A stretch of 64,000 nt of DNA. Origin: Phycisphaerae bacterium. GTDB lineage: Bacteria > Planctomycetota > Phycisphaerae > Sedimentisphaerales > Anaerobacaceae. Location: the NCBI GenBank assembly GCA_016782865.1, contig JADHXR010000010.1, forward strand, positions 1 to 64,000. Reading direction: 5' to 3'. The translations under genes were made by a program, and so were the position numbers. Below the pieces are notes generated by a model. The model was not told the origin of the DNA. It saw only the letters and a program-made list of their open reading frames with translations, and searched no databases. This document shows positions 1 to 7,550 of this stretch, in pieces. The stretch's first letter is position 1. Each line of letters opens with the position of its first letter.

Positions 1-513
1 AAGGCATACAAAATGGGTATTAAGACGAGGGACAATCGTCTCTTATGGTCAGCCAACGAAATCAGACTACTCCAAAGACTCTACCGAGATGAGAATGCAC
101 AAAGCATAGCCGATAAACTTGGACGGACTGTTGGGGCGGCAACAGCCAAAGCGTACAGAATGGGGCTTACGGAAGGACCCCGCGTTTGGTCGAAGGGGGA
201 ACTGGATCTGCTGAAGAGGCTATATCCAAGCAAGACGGCAGCGCAAACAGCCGAGCAAATCGGAAGATCGGTGCGGGCGACACGATGTAGAATACACAAG
301 TTGGGACTCGAGAAAAGACTCAGATATGATGAGCGTCACCGAGTTGTTAATGGAGTGAGAGAGAAGCTATGCGGCAAGTGCAGAGAATGGAAAGGTGAGA
401 GTCAGTTTTACAGAAACCGTCGCAGCAAAGACGGATTAGCGGCATGGTGCAGCAAATGTTTGAGCACAGTTCGTAAGAAGCGGGCTGCTGGCTGTGAAAA
501 GCTGAGACAATGA
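1..513 (+). CDS. HTH-repeat and zinc-ribbon protein, 5' end outside window
   Basis: A DNA-binding-type protein of unknown target. Two helix-turn-helix modules, each beginning WS.xE...L..LY and ending in a KAYRMGL-like helix, are followed by one zinc-ribbon module (CGKC, then W..E..F, a DGL turn and CSKC). A Met codon lies at 13, but the frame is open to base 1 and reads KAYKMGI, the same helix end as KAYRMGL in the next module. The gene therefore almost certainly begins upstream and has at least one more HTH copy. Its stop overlaps the start of the next gene (ATGA at 510-513), so the two are co-translated. The tandem HTH plus CxxC layout is common in phage and mobile-element proteins; the function is not known. 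Confidence 0.7.
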   Translation, partial: KAYKMGIKTRDNRLLWSANEIRLLQRLYRDENAQSIADKLGRTVGAATAKAYRMGLTEGPRVWSKGELDLLKRLYPSKTAAQTAEQIGRSVRATRCRIHKLGLEKRLRYDERHRVVNGVREKLCGKCREWKGESQFYRNRRSKDGLAAWCSKCLSTVRKKRAAGCEKLRQ

Positions 514-1088
514 GAAACTACTTCAGATACAAGGATAGTCACCGCACCGTTAATGGCGTGAAACAGAAACGCTGTACCATTTGTGAGAAGTGGAAAACAG
601 AAAGTGACTTCAACACGGATCGTGCCCGAAAAGATGGATTGAGGAGTCGGTGCAAAGACTGCAATAGCGAGTATGAACGCAAACTCAAGAGGAATAGGCG
701 TAAGGGCGATGCCAGGGAGTATTTGAGATTTGAGCAACGCCATCGGACAGTTCGTGGCGTCAAGCAGAAGCTGTGCAGTCGCTGCAAAGAATGGAAAGAC
801 GAGAGTCATTTTCCCAGAAACAGCAGATTGCGAGATGGGCTATGCTCGTACTGCAAAGAATGTGCCCGCAAGCGTTACGAGCGGATGAAGAAACCTGGGG
901 GAAGAAGATACCTCAAATATGAAGACCGTCATCGGGTTGTTGATGGAGTCAAGCAGAAGTTTTGCCGCAAGTGCAAACGATGGAAAGACGAGACTGCATT
1001 CTACAAGAACAGGTCGGCAAAAGACGGGTTGAAGGACTGGTGCAAGAAATGCTCATACACGCCTACCGGCAAGTCTCGCAAGAAGTAG
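510..1088 (+). CDS. Three-repeat zinc-ribbon protein
   Basis: 192 residues made almost entirely of three copies of one module: an aromatic/charged lead (Y..RHRTV.GVKQK), CxxC, W..E..F, an arginine-rich turn ending in DGL, and CxxC. The same module closes the preceding gene, so four copies lie in a row across the gene boundary. Each copy could bind one zinc ion, and the strong Lys/Arg content suggests nucleic-acid binding. Similar CxxC...DGL...CxxC modules accompany phage HNH nucleases, but no His-Asn-His catalytic core is visible here. ATGA overlap with the upstream gene. Function unknown. Confidence 0.65.
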   Translation: MRNYFRYKDSHRTVNGVKQKRCTICEKWKTESDFNTDRARKDGLRSRCKDCNSEYERKLKRNRRKGDAREYLRFEQRHRTVRGVKQKLCSRCKEWKDESHFPRNSRLRDGLCSYCKECARKRYERMKKPGGRRYLKYEDRHRVVDGVKQKFCRKCKRWKDETAFYKNRSAKDGLKDWCKKCSYTPTGKSRKK

Positions 1089-1114
1089 CGGCCAAAGCGA
1101 TCTATGAGGTACTA

Positions 1115-1855
1115 ATGCCCCTTAAGCCATTTGACCGGCCGAAAACCAAGAGAGGACGGCTCAAGACTCTAGGAGAACATCTTAAGGCTTTCTGGCAGCC
1201 GATTTACACGTGGATACTAACGATAGGTACTATCTTGGGAGTAGGTATCGGTATGCTTACATGCGAGGAGAAAGTGCCTGATCGGGTATCTCCTAACGGG
1301 TCCCCAGAGAGCCAAGTGAAGACCTTAATCAGACAACTCTCCCTTGATCCGAATACGCACCGGACTCCCATCTATGGCAGAACCAGATCGCGAGTGGATA
1401 AGCGAACAGAATACCTGATTAAAGAGAAAATTGACCGATGGCTATTCATATCGACCGGCAAAATGAAGATCACTCGTCACGATGGGAGTACCTTTGCTCC
1501 TGGCGATGTTGTGTATTCAGGATCGGTAGTTGACGTATTCTGGAAGGGACTTATCGAACCATTTCTTGAAGAAGATATCCAAGAAGTATTTGATGAGGTT
1601 GGTGCGGAATGTCGCGACAATGATATCGATGCTTCGATACCTCTCGAAGAAGCAGCTAACCTTCTCAGAGGAAGGGTATGGCGTGTCTATAACAGAATGG
1701 CATATGTAGATCAAAGGCTTCGTACAAGGAGAAGCAAAGAGAAACCACCGCTGCGAGACGTGCAGCAAAAGGCCGATCACATGGTTAAATTCATCGACGG
1801 ACAGTTGGAAGCAGCAAAAGCCTTATATTCGAGAGATGCTTTGGAGCAGGAATAG
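1115..1855 (+). CDS. Hypothetical single-pass membrane protein
   Basis: About 246 residues. The ATG at 1115 is chosen because GAGGT lies just upstream; the frame is open further 5' but that part is a shadow of the zinc-ribbon gene. A basic N-terminus is followed by one hydrophobic segment near residues 28-48 (WQPIYTWILTIGTILGVGIG), then a soluble charged domain with an acidic patch and a lysine/arginine-rich C-terminus. This looks like a type II or N-in anchored protein. I do not recognise the family. It sits in the phage-like left module. Confidence 0.5.
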   Translation: MPLKPFDRPKTKRGRLKTLGEHLKAFWQPIYTWILTIGTILGVGIGMLTCEEKVPDRVSPNGSPESQVKTLIRQLSLDPNTHRTPIYGRTRSRVDKRTEYLIKEKIDRWLFISTGKMKITRHDGSTFAPGDVVYSGSVVDVFWKGLIEPFLEEDIQEVFDEVGAECRDNDIDASIPLEEAANLLRGRVWRVYNRMAYVDQRLRTRRSKEKPPLRDVQQKADHMVKFIDGQLEAAKALYSRDALEQE

Positions 1856-2158
1856 CCAATCAGTCCAGGGGACCCTCTAAATCGCTACGCGATCAAAGGC
1901 CCCCTGATCTTCTCATTGTCCGATCTATGTTGAGCTGTGCCGGATTCGCTGAAAGTGAACGGTATGCCGTTTTGACATCGCCGGGGACGAAGCGGCAATA
2001 GTAGAAACAGATCGGTTCGAGTGGGCCTTGATAATTGAGGGGTTGTGAGTTTGTGGACTTGCAGCCCTCTTTTTGTGTATGGGCTTTTTGTTGAATTGAG
2101 GCGGGCGGGTGTTAGAATGGTGCGGTAACGCCAGCGAGCATGTATTTCGAATGAAAGT
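1856..2158 (+). promoter_or_regulatory. Intergenic region with hairpins and a sigma-70-type promoter
   Basis: A hairpin-forming stretch (1868-1906, AGGGG...CCCCT with an inner ATCGC-TAC-GCGAT) follows the membrane protein gene. A weak terminator-like hairpin AGCCC (2063-2067) / GGGCT (2081-2085) runs into five T residues. After it, TTGAAT (2091-2096), 16 bases and TAGAAT (2113-2118) make a good sigma-70-type promoter for the SEC-C gene downstream. No gene is seen in this gap. Confidence 0.45.
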
Positions 2159-2173
2159 GTGGACAAAAGAGTG

Positions 2174-2827
2174 ATGGAGATTCCCAAAAAGACTCCTGCA
2201 AAAATCACCGAGCAAATCGTAAATGTCTGCGAAGGAATTAGGGCAGGTCAGAAGCCGTATTACGTTCCCGTCAAGCCTGATCCCAATTGTATAGAAAAGG
2301 AGTGCGTCTTTAACGCAAAAGAGAAAGTGCAAAAGGAAGGTGGTCAACTCCAGTTTGGCTGGGCAATCTATGAATGGCCGAATGTGTGGATCGAGGCTGA
2401 GTATCATGCCAATTGGATTTCACCGCAGAACGATGAACTGGGCATTACGCCAAAACAAGGAGATATCACAGAAATACTATTTCTTCCAGATAACACGCAA
2501 GAATATGACTACAGTCGTGACTATTACAAAGTCGATAATCGCCGGTTCCCTCTGTCGGATGATCCCAATGTCCCCAAATTGATAAGAGCATTCGAGCAGC
2601 TCTTTGACTTTGAAGAAACATATTCACCCGGTCGAGTATTGATGCTTGAAGGCGCTGACCATGAGGAGTACGAAAGACTCAAGCGGAAAGCAGCCTCAAT
2701 ATACCATCAAGTCAAGACTCCATCCCAAATGCTCCGGGACAGAAGCAAACCGAAGCCAAAGCTAAATGCCTCTTGTCCCTGTGGCAGTGGCAGGAAATAC
2801 AAGAAGTGCTGTGGAAAGATAGGCTGA
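2174..2827 (+). CDS. SEC-C motif protein
   Basis: About 217 residues with a C-terminal SEC-C zinc motif, CPCGSGRKYKKCC (CxCx8CC), as found at the end of SecA and of many unrelated proteins, where it binds zinc. The N-terminal 190 residues are acidic and contain several Tyr/Trp-rich strands; I do not recognise them. The start is uncertain: ATG 2174, or an in-frame GTG at 2159 without a convincing ribosome site. First gene after the promoter at 2091-2118 and apparently leader of a run with the two genes below. Confidence 0.6.
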   Translation: MEIPKKTPAKITEQIVNVCEGIRAGQKPYYVPVKPDPNCIEKECVFNAKEKVQKEGGQLQFGWAIYEWPNVWIEAEYHANWISPQNDELGITPKQGDITEILFLPDNTQEYDYSRDYYKVDNRRFPLSDDPNVPKLIRAFEQLFDFEETYSPGRVLMLEGADHEEYERLKRKAASIYHQVKTPSQMLRDRSKPKPKLNASCPCGSGRKYKKCCGKIG

Positions 2828-2841
2828 CGTTGATGTAAGGA

Positions 2842-3582
2842 ATGGCGGAAATGGTAAATGAGTTCAAACTGTATCTTGCTGACGTTTCGAATCGGATAAA
2901 TGAACTCATCGTTGGTCATCTTCCGGCGACGAAGGATACATTCTGCAAGCATATCGCGAAAGTACTACGAGAAGCGGAAGGGTACAGACAATATCTGCGG
3001 GATGAATGGCAGAAGGCAAGAGAGGCAGGACTAACACAACACGACGACAAGAAGGACAAGAAAGAATGGTTTTGGTGGACTGCCTATCTGAATGACTTGC
3101 TGGGTGTCTACTATTCTGCCCATGATGAAAGCCTGGGTGCCCACTTCTACATTGAGGGAAAACCGAAGGCCGACCCACTTCGCTATCTGCACAGCATGAT
3201 CTGGGCTTGTGGCCGGCAGAAGCCTGAAGGGCTTGAAGAGATAGATTATCAATATGTTTTGCTTGCCATCATTCACGATGCGCAGACCTGGCAGGGACGC
3301 GGACCCATATATTTTAATCAACTTGAAGGAAAGGGTTTGTCTGATAGGCTTTGCGTGGCAGCCTGGCACCGTTTAGATGGATACAAGGCTCCACGCGACT
3401 ATAAGACCGTTCAGCAGACTATCGCCAGTGCGATGCGTGTGGTAACGGCACATCTTGAGCAGGGAAAACCTCCGAAAGATAGAGACGTTGCAAGCAAACC
3501 TCAAGTCGAAGTGAGAACGGACAAATTGGATGACACCGTCCAGCGGATGGAGACAGCGGCAGTACAAGAATCCACGGAGTGA
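2842..3582 (+). CDS. Hypothetical protein
   Basis: 246 residues, largely alpha-helical by composition, with a Trp-rich centre (EWFWWTAYLNDLLG) and a charged, disordered-looking C-terminal 40 residues. An AAGGA lies directly before ATG 2842; it is better spaced for the in-frame ATG at 2851, so the true start may be three codons later. No family recognised. It lies 14 bases after the SEC-C gene and its stop overlaps the next start, so it belongs to the same transcription unit of the integrated element. Confidence 0.5.
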   Translation: MAEMVNEFKLYLADVSNRINELIVGHLPATKDTFCKHIAKVLREAEGYRQYLRDEWQKAREAGLTQHDDKKDKKEWFWWTAYLNDLLGVYYSAHDESLGAHFYIEGKPKADPLRYLHSMIWACGRQKPEGLEEIDYQYVLLAIIHDAQTWQGRGPIYFNQLEGKGLSDRLCVAAWHRLDGYKAPRDYKTVQQTIASAMRVVTAHLEQGKPPKDRDVASKPQVEVRTDKLDDTVQRMETAAVQESTE

Positions 3583-3773
3583 ATATCTACCGGGCAATGA
3601 CCTCCAGAGAAATCGCAGAGGCACTCGTGTTCAGCTACCCACAATTCATGCGATACAAGAAACTGCTCAAAGACAAACAACTGCTCTTCTACGACGGCTC
3701 CTGCGGGGATTACACCAAAATCAAGGAAGCATGGGAAAAGGAAAATAATAAGCAATGGGGGCACTCGCTGTGA
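3579..3773 (+). CDS. Small HTH-like protein
   Basis: 64 residues starting at GTG 3579, which overlaps the upstream stop as GTGA. TSREIAEAL...PQFMRYKKLLKDK reads like a short helix-turn-helix (an IAE-type first helix and a YKKLL recognition helix). It could be a small regulator or an accessory subunit of the replication protein encoded next. An in-frame ATG at 3597 is an alternative start. Family not identified. Confidence 0.4.
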   Translation: MNIYRAMTSREIAEALVFSYPQFMRYKKLLKDKQLLFYDGSCGDYTKIKEAWEKENNKQWGHSL

Positions 3774-4699
3774 GTAAGGACGTCCAATTCGCTAAACTCG
3801 ATGATGATTTCGCCTACATCAAGGACGGCACTACCCTCATCCAACGGATGATCCTGTCAATTTGTAGCTACTTCCCCGATGGAATGCAATACGACAACCC
3901 AGCCCCCGGTAAAATATTCCAAGTAACACCAGACCGCATCTGCCACCTCGTGGGTGACCTGAGAAAAAAAGGCTTCACCATAGAACTGTGCCACCAAAGC
4001 AAAGTGCGCAAAATCTACCTGAATCCAGACCACCCCACCTTGGCCAAAATAGCCGACTACCACGAAACCCTCAAGGAGTTACATCGTTCAAAACAACGAA
4101 GTGAAGACGGGTCACTACGTTCAAAACAACTGAGTAAGAAGTGCTTACATTGTTATTTCCACCGTAGTACTACGTTCAAAGTAACGATGTCTATAAAGGA
4201 AATAAGGAATAAAGACAATAGAGGCGCTGAAGCGACTGAGGGAGAGAGCAATAATTCCTTGAAGGCAAAACCTTCGACCCTTGGGAGCAAGCAGTCCGTA
4301 ACGAATTATTCGCCGTCGGCGGCGTTTGAAGATTTCTGGTCGCGGGTGAAGTTCAGCAAGGGCGACAGATTCCGGTCGTGGGAAATGTGGCAGCGGCTGC
4401 GAATCGAGGAGCTTGGTCTGCCTGAGAGGGTGAAGGCGTCTCTGGCGAAGGCACTTCCCGAGTGGCAGCAGAGAGAACCAAAGTACAGGACTCGTGTTGC
4501 CCACTGGCTGGCCGAGGGTCCGTGGGAGTCGGACAACGACGAGGCGGTCCAAGCTCCCGCCATCAGGAAGTTCGACGGCCCAGGCCCGACCAAGGAATTC
4601 TATCAGGAGAGGCTCGACCGACTCCTGCTCATTCCCGAGGATAAACGAACGGCCAAGGACCGGGAAGACATTCAACGATTGCAGGAGGCTTGCCAATGA
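3755..4699 (+). CDS. Phage-type replication initiation protein (lambda O-like layout)
   Basis: About 310 residues. The N-terminal third looks like a winged-helix DNA-binding domain, the middle is a low-complexity Ser/Lys/Thr linker and the C-terminal third is a separate helical domain (FEDFWSRVKF onward). It lies directly before a DnaB-type helicase gene, the order seen in lambdoid O/P and many phage replication modules. The linker-coding DNA holds three iteron-like repeats and an A-rich stretch (separate entry). Start: ATG 3755, or GTG 3770, which overlaps the previous stop as GTGA, the same coupling used one gene upstream. I infer origin binding and helicase recruitment; no enzymatic motif is present. 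Confidence 0.5.
   Translation: MGALAVSKDVQFAKLDDDFAYIKDGTTLIQRMILSICSYFPDGMQYDNPAPGKIFQVTPDRICHLVGDLRKKGFTIELCHQSKVRKIYLNPDHPTLAKIADYHETLKELHRSKQRSEDGSLRSKQLSKKCLHCYFHRSTTFKVTMSIKEIRNKDNRGAEATEGESNNSLKAKPSTLGSKQSVTNYSPSAAFEDFWSRVKFSKGDRFRSWEMWQRLRIEELGLPERVKASLAKALPEWQQREPKYRTRVAHWLAEGPWESDNDEAVQAPAIRKFDGPGPTKEFYQERLDRLLLIPEDKRTAKDREDIQRLQEACQ
4085..4222 (+). other. Candidate replication origin inside the initiator gene
   Basis: Three copies of a 16-base repeat, CGTTCAAAACAACGAA (4085-4100), CGTTCAAAACAACTGA (4118-4133) and CGTTCAAAGTAACGAT (4173-4188). Each is built around CGTT-N6-AACG half-sites, imperfect in the second copy. They are followed by a purine/A-rich stretch at about 4189-4222. 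Repeats followed by an A/T-rich unwinding region inside the linker of the initiator gene is the lambda ori arrangement. The repeats are seen; origin function is inferred. Confidence 0.45.
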
Positions 4700-5769
4700 T
4701 AGCCGAGATGATACGCCAAGACGACATCTATTCGCAGGAAGCTGAGGCGAGCGTGCTGGGCAGTCTGCTTCTAAGCGACTCGGCCAAAGTGGGAGAAGTA
4801 ATTGCGTCTCTGGACGCCGAGGACTTCTGGCTGCCCGAGAACCAGAAGTTCTACACTGCACTGCGCGACGTCTACCTGTCTACATTGGGTCTGGATGTAG
4901 TGGTTTTGCGGGAGCGGCTCAAGCGTGGTGAGGACTTCAATGACGTTGGGGGTGCCGATGCTTATTTGGATGAGGTAAGCGGGTCGGTCTGCCACGAAGT
5001 GAATCTGGACTATTACCTGGCCATTGTGCGAAGCAAAGCCAGTAACAGGCGGATGATTCAGGCGGTCGAGTCCATGAACGATGTCGCAACGGGTTGTGAC
5101 GAGCCGGATGAGAAGATTGCGACGGTTCAGCGATTAGCCCTTGAATTGACGCCTCTGGTGAAGTCGCAGCAGGTCTACAGCGTCGCCGAGGAGGCGGAGG
5201 GTGTGCTGGAAGAGGTCTTCAGCGACAGGACGGGCATTGAGACCGGATTCACCGTCCTTGACTGGTATCTGGGTGGATTGCGTCCTGGCAACTTCATAGT
5301 TATCGGTTCGAGGCCCAGCCACGGCAAGACCGCTTTCGGTGTGGATGTGGCGTTGAACCTGGCGAGAGATGGCAAGTCGGTCCTAATCTACAGCCTCGAA
5401 ATGACGAAGCAGGAGTTGATTGAACGGATGATTGCCAGCATAGCGAGGGTAGACCTTCACCTGGTCAAGCAGAAGTGCTATACCGAGCAGCAGGCTCGTG
5501 AGATGGCCGATGCCGTGGGCCTGTTGCAGGAACACAAGCCTGTACTCGGCAACCTTCGCGAGAGCGGCAGCATCGAGCAGGACGCCGACGTGGTCATCCT
5601 GCTGCACAGGCCCGACAAGTATCACGAGTCCGACTGCGACTACACACCCACCAATACCGGGGTCTTTCAAATCGGCAAGAGTCGCAACGGGCCTTGCGGG
5701 GAGTTTGAGCTGTCGTTCATCAAGAAGTATGCTTCGTTCTCGAATATCTCGAAGGCGACGGAAACTTGA
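4696..5769 (+). CDS. DnaB-type replicative helicase with internal deletion
   Basis: Replicative DNA helicase of the RecA-fold DnaB family. Start ATG 4696, with AGGAGG seven bases upstream. The N-terminal primase-binding domain (QEAEASVLGSLLL onward), the Walker A loop (GSRPSHGKTAF, about residue 205) and the SLEM motif (about 233) are present, as are LRESGSIEQDADVVILLHR and the C-terminal arginine-finger region. Between SLEM and LRESG there are only about 50 residues where DnaB proteins have about 140. The missing part should hold Walker B (DYLQLM-like) and the SQLNR-like motif. The junction lies near 5530-5555 and is in frame. At about 357 residues it is roughly 90 short, so it is probably inactive as a motor. 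Confidence 0.75.
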   Translation: MIAEMIRQDDIYSQEAEASVLGSLLLSDSAKVGEVIASLDAEDFWLPENQKFYTALRDVYLSTLGLDVVVLRERLKRGEDFNDVGGADAYLDEVSGSVCHEVNLDYYLAIVRSKASNRRMIQAVESMNDVATGCDEPDEKIATVQRLALELTPLVKSQQVYSVAEEAEGVLEEVFSDRTGIETGFTVLDWYLGGLRPGNFIVIGSRPSHGKTAFGVDVALNLARDGKSVLIYSLEMTKQELIERMIASIARVDLHLVKQKCYTEQQAREMADAVGLLQEHKPVLGNLRESGSIEQDADVVILLHRPDKYHESDCDYTPTNTGVFQIGKSRNGPCGEFELSFIKKYASFSNISKATET

Positions 5770-6239
5770 GGAACAGGGACATATACCGAGGCAAAAGCAG
5801 GGACAAAGGTAAATGACACGTAGACAAATGAAAGAATGTAGTTTGAGAGTCCAGAAACGCACTAAAACCAAAGACAGTATATCTGTGGCAGGCCTTGCAA
5901 CGGACTCTCGGGCCAGTCACAGAGACGGGGTGATTGCAGCCGTCTTCGACTTCCATCAGGGCAGCAACCAGGGCAGTCATCGAGCCAGCCGGCGGCGGTC
6001 AGACTCGGGTCGGTCGAAGAGGACCTGGGCAGGCGCGAGGCCATTATCGACAAGAAACAGAGCCATTACATACGGAGAATGTCGCCACGTATAGACAGCT
6101 TGAGCTTAGCTGGAGGGCGATGCGCGCCGGCGACACCAATCGAGCAGCCTTGGGGTGCGCCGACGCCGGAAGAGGTTCCTGTGCCGGTTGCCGCTGACTC
6201 AGATGAAAGTTTGTAAAACCGTAGGTACGTACGCACGAT
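5770..6239 (+). pseudogene. Gap holding a coding remnant (about 5866-6216)
   Basis: No intact gene follows the helicase, but a frame open from 5866 to the TAA at 6214-6216 has coding character in its second half. Around 6001 it reads RLGSVEEDLGRREAIIDKK and it ends in a proline-rich PWGAPTPEEVPVPV tail. The only in-frame ATG (6079) is internal to this stretch, so this looks like the 3' end of a deleted gene. The 5' part is compositionally ambiguous. Family unknown. Confidence 0.35.
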
Positions 6240-6265
6240 TTGGTCTGACAAAAATATCAGACCAA
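6240..6265. promoter_or_regulatory. Inverted repeat, candidate operator
   Basis: A perfect 9-bp inverted repeat, TTGGTCTGA (6240-6248) and TCAGACCAA (6257-6265), separated by 8 bases. It lies 14 bases upstream of a strong -35 box. No T-run follows in either direction, so an operator for a dimeric repressor fits better than a terminator. Confidence 0.45.
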
Positions 6266-6278
6266 CGAAATTATTATC

Positions 6279-6307
6279 TTGACAGGTTTTAGGAACTATG
6301 CGAGAAT
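6279..6307 (+). promoter_or_regulatory. Sigma-70-type promoter for the integrase remnant
   Basis: TTGACA (6279-6284, perfect -35), a 17-base spacer and GAGAAT (6302-6307, four of six -10 bases). It drives rightwards to the integrase arm fragment at 6447. The operator-like palindrome lies just upstream. Confidence 0.45.
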
Positions 6308-6352
6308 AAAGACGCATGAAATTAGTAAAGAACATCTCGTTTGAATCAAAAA

Positions 6353-6422
6353 TGCCCCCGGAGTTCCATCTCGGTAACGAATGGACAGGTTGTCTTTACT
6401 TCCTGTATGCCCTCCGGGGGCA
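6353..6422. repeat. Long-range 11-bp inverted repeat in the integrase leader
   Basis: TGCCCCCGGAG (6353-6363) is exactly complementary to CTCCGGGGGCA (6412-6422), with 48 bases between. The hairpin would form in the leader about 25 bases before the integrase ATG and could affect its translation; it could also be part of a recombination site. Function is inferred only. Confidence 0.4.
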
Positions 6423-6446
6423 CCTTTACGAAAGCGAGGTGTTATC

Positions 6447-6650
6447 ATGCGCGTCTACAAAACAGCAACCACCAAGCGTATACCGTCCGAAGCGAGATAC
6501 AGCACTCGCGACGATGGCCGGTACGTCACAGCCGTGATTAACGGCAAGAAGGTGACCGGCAAAGTAACCAAGAGCGGTACCGTTAGGATTGAGCCCCCGT
6601 ACTACAGCTTGAAGTTCAGGGACAATCGAGATGATAAACAGAATCGCTGA
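6447..6650 (+). pseudogene. N-terminal arm-domain fragment of a tyrosine recombinase
   Basis: 67 residues from ATG 6447, with AGGT upstream. The sequence (MRVYKTATTKRIPSEARY... then YYSLKFRDNRDD) resembles the arm-type DNA-binding N-terminus that opens integrases of planctomycetes, where it leads via a YRD.DG-type turn into the core-binding domain. Here the frame ends after that turn and the integrase resumes in another frame at 6631. I read the two as halves of one gene separated by a deletion and frameshift. A separate small excisionase-like gene is a less likely alternative. Confidence 0.5.
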
Positions 6651-7458
6651 TGCCTGTAGGTTCTACGAGTGGTCCGACATCACGGCAAATGCACTCGAAC
6701 AATATCTCAGCGGCATGGACCGTAAGAGCAGGACGTACAACAACTACATCGTGGCATTCAAGGGCTTCTGCAAATGGGCTGTAAAGAACAAATATGCCCA
6801 TACGAACCCTGTGGATGAGTGCGACCTAATCGGAAGCGGCGAGGACGAACAGGAACGCCGGGCACTCAGTCCTGAAGAGCTAAGGCTGTTGCTGGAGACT
6901 ACACGACAGGCGCCCACACGCTTCGGACTGACAGGCACCGAACGGTGCATACTGTACGTCTTGGCCGTGGAGCTCGGTCTGAGGAAGCGGGAGCTTATAA
7001 ACCTTCGAGTTAGTTCTTTCAATCTGGACAAAGGCACGGTTACTGTTGAGCGGGAAGTGGCCAAGAACAGGCACAGGGCAACACTTCCAGTGAAACAGCA
7101 GAGAGTCAGTCAGCTCAGAGAGTTTCTCAGCAACAAGCTCCCCAATGTCAAACTCTTCCCGCTGAACGCCGATTCATTCAGGGCAGCCGATATGATTCAA
7201 GCAGATCTCAAGGATGCAAATATTCCGATTGAGACTGATCAAGGTGTTTGTGTGTTCCATTGTCTCAGGAACTCGTACTCGACCAACTTGGCACAGACAG
7301 GCTGTTCGTGGTTCGAGCATAAGGTGATGATGAGGCACTCTCTCAAGGCAGATGTCACCGCTGGCTATACCGAAGTCAGCCTCGAACGAAAGAAAGCGAT
7401 TGTCGAGCAACTGCCAGACTTTGAATGGCCGATACAGGCCCTGAAAGCGGTCGGATAA
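6631..7458 (+). pseudogene. Tyrosine recombinase/integrase, catalytic fragment
   Basis: 275 residues. The C-terminal catalytic domain is intact by eye: Arg in GLRKRELINLR, the HxxR box HCLRNSYST, the second-His region MMRHS and the nucleophile in AGYTEVS. The core-binding domain begins abruptly (NRIADACRFYEW...NPVDEC), missing its first helices, and overlaps the arm fragment by 20 bases in a different frame. Typical integrases of this type run 360-400 residues. The gene closes the phage-like element and converges with the lipoprotein gene. No tRNA is visible at this end. Confidence 0.75.
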
Positions 7459-7550
7459 ATTTACCTCTCATTTACCTTTTGGCTTTACAATGGCGAACCA
7501 TCACGAACAGCAGCGAAATCTAAACCGCAGCGACGTCACCAAAACGGCGT

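Noticed and set aside
5813-6197. Two other plus-strand frames in the gap before the integrase
   Set aside because: They are Arg/Ser-rich out-of-frame readings of the stretch in which another frame (ending 6216) has better coding character.
7459-7550. Attachment site at the integrase end (TTTACCT repeated at 7462 and 7474)
   Set aside because: The repeat is short and its partner would be outside the window; no tRNA gene or long identical core is visible, so no att site is claimed.
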